The notes under the pieces are model-generated. The model did not search any database. It saw nothing but the letters and a program-made list of their open reading frames with translations, and was not told the origin of the DNA. Positions 6,792 through 10,427 of a stretch of 10,427 nucleotides of DNA are shown here, piece after piece. The number at the start of each line of letters is the position of its first letter. The first letter of the stretch is position 1. The DNA is from JAYWFX01 sp043778575. GTDB lineage: Bacteria > Patescibacteriota > JACMRA01. The translations under genes were made by a program, and so were the position numbers. The stretch lies in the NCBI GenBank assembly GCA_043778575.1, contig JAYWFX010000029.1:1-10427 (forward strand), given 5' to 3'.

Positions 6792-7520
6792 TTATAGTAC
6801 CACTAGTCTCCTGATATGACTGGAGATAATAGCCGCCTGTCTAAACTGTTGGTTGTTTTGGTAATTAGTGTTTATTTGATACAGTAAATTGAGGGCAATT
6901 TTGCGAGGTTCCAGCTCTGGGTGACGAAAGGCAGTTAAACCAGTGTGTAAATACCCCTTAAATAACGGTGACTGGACAAAATTCATATAATAATTGCGTC
7001 TCATAACTACATTATCTACTTTTGTAAAAAGCTCATCCAGCTTCATCAAAAAAATATGCATGTTTTGCTCGATATTTTGGTTCAAATCAAATGTAACATG
7101 CTGGACATTGATTTGGATGAGCTGCTCAAGATCGGTAAACTCATTGAGTCGTTTGAGTATTGGTGACTTACCACTGATAATCGGCTGAGCTATAGGGCCT
7201 CCTAAAACTTGTTCTTGGGCTAAAACGCTGAGACTTATTGGTTTTGGCTGGGGTTTTGGAAAAATCTTTTGAATGGCTTTGGTGATAATATCGGGCTGCC
7301 TTGGGGGCTTTTCAGATTCAAAAAACTTTCCACGTAGCGACTGGAGTGATTGGAGTATAGCAGGCGCCTCTCCACGTTCGAGCTGGGTTTGTAGCTTCAG
7401 TTTTTCTAGGGACGTCATCTCGGTCATTTTCTCAAACAGGAAATCTTTGTCACCAATAGATAGAAATTGAGTTTGATTTATCAGTTGAGTGAGTTGTTGG
7501 TTCATAATATAGGGCGGCAT
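6792..7520 (-). CDS. Soluble Gln/Asn-rich hypothetical protein, divergent from pilM
   Basis: A cysteine-free protein of 242 residues (from ATG 7520) with no signal peptide or membrane segment; I do not recognise the family. The first third is helical and charged (FLFEKMTEMTSLEKLKLQTQLERGEAP). A proline-rich linker follows (IFPKPQPKPISL and a PIAQPIISGKSP stretch). The last third is a helical region with many Asn and Gln, including LNQNIEQNMHIFLMKLDELF and NTNYQNNQQFRQ. Starts are ambiguous: TTG 7544, ATG 7520 and ATG 7505 are all in frame. ATG 7520 or 7505 is favoured because the predicted transcription start is near 7526. It shares a divergent promoter region with pilM, so a link to PilM or pili is plausible, but nothing in the protein shows it. 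Confidence 0.75.
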   Translation of the reverse strand: MPPYIMNQQLTQLINQTQFLSIGDKDFLFEKMTEMTSLEKLKLQTQLERGEAPAILQSLQSLRGKFFESEKPPRQPDIITKAIQKIFPKPQPKPISLSVLAQEQVLGGPIAQPIISGKSPILKRLNEFTDLEQLIQINVQHVTFDLNQNIEQNMHIFLMKLDELFTKVDNVVMRRNYYMNFVQSPLFKGYLHTGLTAFRHPELEPRKIALNLLYQINTNYQNNQQFRQAAIISSHIRRLVVL

Positions 7521-7532
7521 GATATACCCATG

Positions 7533-7561
7533 ATTATCCTCCAAATATAGTGCCTTGTCAA
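7533..7561 (-). promoter_or_regulatory. Promoter of the 7520 gene, sharing its -35 with the pilM promoter
   Basis: Perfect TTGACA (7561-7556), exactly 17 nt, then GATAAT (7538-7533, 5/6). Initiation is expected near 7526, 6 nt before ATG 7520. The -35 overlaps the plus-strand TTGTCA of pilM by five of six bases. Confidence 0.65.
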
Positions 7562-7583
7562 AAGGGTGTTGTTATTGTAAAAT
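7555..7583 (+). promoter_or_regulatory. Promoter of pilM, predicted to give a leaderless mRNA
   Basis: TTGTCA (7555-7560, 5/6), exactly 17 nt, then TAAAAT (7578-7583, 5/6). Six nt separate the -10 from GTG 7590, so transcription should start at or next to the start codon. Confidence 0.7.
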
Positions 7584-7589
7584 GAGAGC

Positions 7590-8630
7590 GTGTTCACAGA
7601 CAAAACCCTCATTGGTCTCGATATAGGTAACCACAGCATAAAGATGGTTGAAATTTTTCATGAAACCGAAAATAAACTCCCTGTGTACAAACTCCACACC
7701 TTTGGACAAGTGCAACATTCTCTCAATTTGTACGGTTATTGGGATAGTTCTATCCTCCGTCAGCTTTCTATTTTGATAGAGTCAATCATGAAACAAGGCA
7801 ATTTTTCTGGAGTAAAAACCGTGATGAGCGTACAAAGTCGAGACGTCTATGTGACTACCATGGATTTTGATATCGAGTGGAATAAATCACAAATACAAAG
7901 AGAAATAGATCGCCAAGCACCTTACTTTTTGCCCACTGCTCCAGAAGATATGAGACTCAGCTGGGATATAATATCCAATGACCCACACATCGGTGCCTAT
8001 ACAGGAAAACAAAGGGTGATTATCAACGCCCTACCCGACACGGTTGTCGACAACAGCAAAAATATTTTAGAGCACATCAACCTAGATGGAGTCTCCCTCG
8101 AAAACCAAGTCCTATCCCAAATCAGATCAGCACTCAGACCAGATTCTGGAAATACGATTTTAGTAGATATCGGTGGGGATCAAACAACCTTTAGTATAAT
8201 CGTGGATACAGATCTCAGAGCCACCTCACACATCGACACTGGTGCTAATTTGGTAACCAAAAATCTGGCTGAGAGTCTCGGTGTAGACACACCAATAGCC
8301 GATTATTTTAAAAAGGATTTGAGTTTGGTGAATTTGTTTCAGATCCCAAACCAAGTCTCAGACGTATACAAGGTGATAAAGAGTGAGCTACGTACATTTT
8401 ATGAACTCAATAGAAAAGTCTCGCAAAATCCCCAAAAAGTGGTCGTGACTGGTGGTGGAGTTTCTCTTCCTGGAGTCATAGAATACCTAAAAAAAGATTT
8501 TCCTGTCCCTGTGTATGTAGCCAATTGTCTACGAAATGTACGTGTAGAGCCAGTAGTCAGACCATACATCCTCCCGTTTGCAAACCAATTCTCCACCGCA
8601 ATCGGTCTAGCTACAAAAGACAACGTTTAG
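7590..8630 (+). CDS. pilM: PilM-like actin-fold ATPase of type IV pilus assembly
   Basis: A 346-residue cytoplasmic protein with the actin-like (ASKHA) nucleotide-binding motifs in order: phosphate-1 LIGLDIGNHSIK (7-18), phosphate-2 ILVDIGGDQTTF (190-201), adenosine motif VVVTGGGVSLPG (284-295) and the closing FSTAIGLA (334-341). LIGLDIG...SIK and the IQREIDRQAPYFLP region (102-115) point to PilM rather than FtsA. PilM sits on the cytoplasmic face and, in known systems, binds PilN and links the motor to the PilN/PilO platform. No pilN, pilO, pilB or pilC follows. GTG 7590 is decided by sequence: an in-frame TAA lies at 7578 and no other common start precedes the LIGLDIG strand. No Shine-Dalgarno is present. 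Only 46 nt separate it from the downstream tRNA. Confidence 0.9.
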   Translation: MFTDKTLIGLDIGNHSIKMVEIFHETENKLPVYKLHTFGQVQHSLNLYGYWDSSILRQLSILIESIMKQGNFSGVKTVMSVQSRDVYVTTMDFDIEWNKSQIQREIDRQAPYFLPTAPEDMRLSWDIISNDPHIGAYTGKQRVIINALPDTVVDNSKNILEHINLDGVSLENQVLSQIRSALRPDSGNTILVDIGGDQTTFSIIVDTDLRATSHIDTGANLVTKNLAESLGVDTPIADYFKKDLSLVNLFQIPNQVSDVYKVIKSELRTFYELNRKVSQNPQKVVVTGGGVSLPGVIEYLKKDFPVPVYVANCLRNVRVEPVVRPYILPFANQFSTAIGLATKDNV

Positions 8631-8676
8631 TGAGATATTTGACTAAATCCCAAGTTTTCTTCTGCATGTATATGAA

Positions 8677-8752
8677 GCCAACATAGTTCAGTTGGTAGAA
8701 TAACGCACTCGTAACGCGTAGGTCACCAGTTCGATTCTGGTTGTTGGCTCCA
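8677..8752 (+). tRNA. tRNA-Thr (anticodon CGT)
   Basis: A 76-nt cloverleaf. The acceptor stem GCCAACA/TGTTGGC is fully paired, the D arm is GTTC/GAAT with a G-T pair, and the anticodon loop CTCGTAA gives anticodon CGT, reading ACG. The T arm ACCAG/CTGGT has loop TTCGATT. Discriminator T73 and an encoded CCA end follow. The lowest anticodon-stem pair is an A31-C39 mismatch where A-U would be expected. A TTGACT at 8639 could be a -35, but no -10 is convincing, so it may be co-transcribed with pilM. Confidence 0.95.
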
Positions 8753-8797
8753 AAAAAAGATTCACTAGACTAACTCATAACAACCTCAGGAGACATT

Positions 8798-8818
8798 ACT
8801 GCAAGAAGCAGTTTTTTT
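8798..8818 (+). terminator. Probable intrinsic terminator after tRNA-Thr
   Basis: A five-pair stem ACTGC/GCAGT with loop AAGAA is followed by a run of T to 8818. The stem is short but sits 45 nt after the tRNA on the right strand and would also shield the convergent gene. Confidence 0.6.
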
Positions 8819-8841
8819 GTGCACAAAATTATTTTTTTCTG

Positions 8842-9342
8842 TTATTTGCGTTTTTTGGCTTCCACTCTTCTTCTGAGAATAAATAGAAAACCTGTGGTGA
8901 GAATGAGACCCAGTGATATATATGTTATCCAGCTCCAGTGGTCTCGCATTTTGTCATATATGTGCCACGGCAAAACCAATAGCACCAAATATGTGAGATA
9001 GTGAAGTTTTTTCCATTTTGTTTTGAGATACCTGACGCTCCAGTTGTTTGAGGTGCCTCCAAGAAGAGTAAAAATAATCAAAAGTGTAATTCCTTGAAAA
9101 TAGGTCAACCATGTTTTTGGGTTACTAAAATCCAGCTGCCTAGCTATACCAATCCACACACCGTGAATCAGCCCAAACCCGAAAGCCGCCACTCCATAAT
9201 GTCTACGATGTTTTACTAAGTGCTTCATCCATAGAGTTGTTTTTAGTAAACTCGGTCTCAGAAACCTACCAACACCAGGAACCATACTCAAGACATAGCA
9301 AATCAATGACAAAAAACCCATGAGATTAGGCAAAGAATTCAT
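8842..9342 (-). CDS. Ferric reductase-like (MsrQ/YedZ-type) haem membrane protein
   Basis: A 166-residue protein with about five hydrophobic segments (about 5-21, 47-66, 82-96, 114-128, 137-155) and a basic C-terminus (RRRVEAKKRK). RRHYGVAAFGFGLIHGVW places H60 in the second segment, and WKKLHYLTYLVLLVLPWHIY places H114 and H127 in the fourth, as in ferric reductase-like domains where such histidines bind b-type haem. NNWSVRYLKTKWKKLH matches the loop seen in MsrQ/YedZ-like proteins. MsrQ passes electrons from quinols to the periplasmic methionine-sulfoxide reductase MsrP; no msrP is nearby, and no FAD/NAD domain is attached, so the partner is unknown. ATG 9342 is preferred over ATG 9408: a promoter lies between them and its start site falls at 9342. 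The choice removes 22 residues. Confidence 0.85.
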   Translation of the reverse strand: MNSLPNLMGFLSLICYVLSMVPGVGRFLRPSLLKTTLWMKHLVKHRRHYGVAAFGFGLIHGVWIGIARQLDFSNPKTWLTYFQGITLLIIFTLLGGTSNNWSVRYLKTKWKKLHYLTYLVLLVLPWHIYDKMRDHWSWITYISLGLILTTGFLFILRRRVEAKKRK

Positions 9343-9349
9343 ATCACTA

Positions 9350-9378
9350 ATACTAACAAAGTCATGAATTGTTGACAA
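9350..9378 (-). promoter_or_regulatory. Promoter of the haem membrane protein gene, near-leaderless
   Basis: TTGTCA (9378-9373, 5/6), exactly 17 nt, TAGTAT (9355-9350, 4/6), then 7 nt to ATG 9342. The -35 is the palindromic TTGACAA, so a plus-strand TTGACA (9372-9377) also faces metG, but no -10 is seen at the matching position. Confidence 0.55.
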
Positions 9379-9433
9379 GATACTACAAACGGAACCAGCG
9401 TAGTACATTAAAATCCAAGATTATCTGATAAAT

Positions 9434-10427
9434 ATGCACTATATCACAACCTCTCGCCCCTACACAAACGCCACTCCACACCTAGGAACTGCAATCGATG
9501 CTGTATACGCTGACAGCTTTACTAGATTTGCACGAGATACATTTGCACCAGACAATCAGCCTAATGAGGTTGTCTTTAGTATGGGGACAGATGAGCATAG
9601 TTTCAAGATTGCGGACAAGGCTATGGAGCTCAATACCTCACCCAAGCAATTTGTAGACCAAAAATACATCGAATTCAAAAATATATATGATAAGCTGGAT
9701 ATAAACTACGATAGCTTTGACCAAAACTCTACCTCTAAACACCACTTTATAGCTAATATAGTCTGGGACAAACTCGTCGCTAGGGATCTCATTTACTCCA
9801 AAACCTACAGCGGAACGTACTGCACAGGCTGTGAGGATTTTAAATCTGAATCACAGCTGGAGAACGGAAAATGTCCAATCCATCCAAACCTGAAAATCCA
9901 AAATGTAGCCGAGCTCAATTATTTCTTTCGATTATCTAGTTTCAAATCACAAATTCAAGACTTTTTACTACAGGTTAATATTCCCGATCAGAGCGTCATC
10001 CTAGAAATGCAAAACTTTGTGGTCAATCTAGAGGATATTTCTATCTCACGGGATCGAAGTAGGCTGAGTGTAGATTGGGGAATACCTGTCCAAAAAGATC
10101 CTAGTCATGTCATGTATGTGTGGTTTGAGGCACTGCTTACCTATTTGAGTGCTCTGGTTAGTGACGAACTCTTCAGCTCTCAAGACACCGAAAAAATGTG
10201 GTCGCACATCCAGACATCTCTACCCCAAGATCTGATGGTTATAGGTCGTGATAACTCAAAATTTCATTTAGTCATTTTACCTGCACTCCTCATGGGATTG
10301 GATTTACCTACCCCACAATCGGCTCTCATACACGGCATGATCAATGATAATCTCGGTAGGAAGTTTGCTAAGTCCCTAGGAAATGGTGTAGAACTAACAG
10401 AGTTCATAGAAAAAATGGGTGTCGAGG
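9434..10427 (+). CDS. metG: Methionyl-tRNA synthetase (partial, 3' end beyond the right edge)
   Basis: The first 331 codons of a class I synthetase that charges tRNA-Met. The HIGH-like motif is HLGT in PYTNATPHLGTA (9-20), GTDEH is at 51-55, and zinc ligands are suggested by C130-x2-C133 and C147-x2-H150 (CPIH), the single-knuckle form I know from Thermus-type MetRS. ISISRDRSRLS and MYVWFEALLTYLSA follow in the usual order. The KMSKS loop reads KFAKS (310-314) inside GRKFAKSLGN, keeping both lysines and the final serine. The anticodon-binding domain is outside the window. ATG 9434 starts just before the first strand. There is no Shine-Dalgarno; GATAAA lies immediately upstream, but no clear promoter was found. 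The gene diverges from the haem protein gene. Confidence 0.95.
   Translation, partial: MHYITTSRPYTNATPHLGTAIDAVYADSFTRFARDTFAPDNQPNEVVFSMGTDEHSFKIADKAMELNTSPKQFVDQKYIEFKNIYDKLDINYDSFDQNSTSKHHFIANIVWDKLVARDLIYSKTYSGTYCTGCEDFKSESQLENGKCPIHPNLKIQNVAELNYFFRLSSFKSQIQDFLLQVNIPDQSVILEMQNFVVNLEDISISRDRSRLSVDWGIPVQKDPSHVMYVWFEALLTYLSALVSDELFSSQDTEKMWSHIQTSLPQDLMVIGRDNSKFHLVILPALLMGLDLPTPQSALIHGMINDNLGRKFAKSLGNGVELTEFIEKMGVE

Noticed and set aside
8639..8674. Own promoter for tRNA-Thr (TTGACT at 8639, TATATG at 8669)
   Set aside because: Spacing is 24 nt and the start would fall inside the tRNA.
9343..9408. A 22-residue N-terminal extension of the haem protein from ATG 9408
   Set aside because: It lies upstream of a well-spaced promoter (9378-9350) whose start falls at ATG 9342, and it adds no motif.
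1..10427. UGA recoded to glycine (genetic code 25 of Gracilibacteria and Absconditabacteria), suggested by the absence of TGA stop codons
   Set aside because: Frames of 300-500 codons contain no internal TGA and use GGN for glycine. Eight genes ending in TAA or TAG is a small sample.
1..10427. CRISPR array, insertion sequence, integrase or attachment site
   Set aside because: No regularly spaced repeats, transposase or recombinase frames, or long inverted repeats were seen; the tRNA 3' end is not duplicated nearby.

Overview
The window looks like an AT-rich bacterial chromosome segment, most likely from a member of the Candidate Phyla Radiation (Patescibacteria). That placement is an inference from protein style: a membrane-anchored solute-binding protein without its permease, an isolated PilM, a divergent FtsQ-like protein with a long basic cytoplasmic tail, several exported proteins of no recognisable family, and start codons almost without Shine-Dalgarno sequences. 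The standard code fits: long frames contain no internal TGA, and the eight complete genes end in TAA (4) or TAG (4), never TGA.

Layout. 1-885 (minus, runs off the left edge): a Nudix hydrolase joined to a second domain resembling the nucleotide-binding part of S-adenosylhomocysteine hydrolase. 993-2231 (plus): an FtsQ-like division protein, convergent with a minus-strand run: a YadG-type ABC ATPase (2252-3175), a small proline-rich membrane protein (3214-3504), a membrane-anchored family-1 solute-binding protein (3572-5059), a large exported protein with eight clustered cysteines (5191-6714), and a soluble Gln/Asn-rich protein (6792-7520). pilM (7590-8630, plus) diverges from the last of these. 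Then come tRNA-Thr(CGT) at 8677-8752 with a probable terminator, a minus-strand ferric-reductase-like haem membrane protein (8842-9342), and the first 331 codons of metG (9434 onward, plus), cut by the right edge.

Functional picture. Most genes act at the envelope: division (FtsQ-like), export or drug efflux (YadG-type), substrate capture (solute-binding protein), pilus assembly (PilM), membrane redox (haem protein), plus unknown exported proteins. Usual partners (YadH permease, ABC sugar permeases, PilN/PilO/PilB, FtsA/FtsZ, MsrP) are absent from the window, so these genes are orphans or their partners lie elsewhere.

The most striking structure is in the promoters. Nearly every gene has its own TTGACA-like -35 box, usually exactly 17 nt before a -10 box, and several start codons lie 6-13 nt beyond the -10. 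This predicts leaderless or almost leaderless mRNAs and decides several start codons (pilM GTG 7590, haem protein ATG 9342, ftsQ GTG 993, yadG ATG 3175). Between the 7520 gene and pilM, two divergent promoters share one palindromic TTGTCAA as their -35 box.
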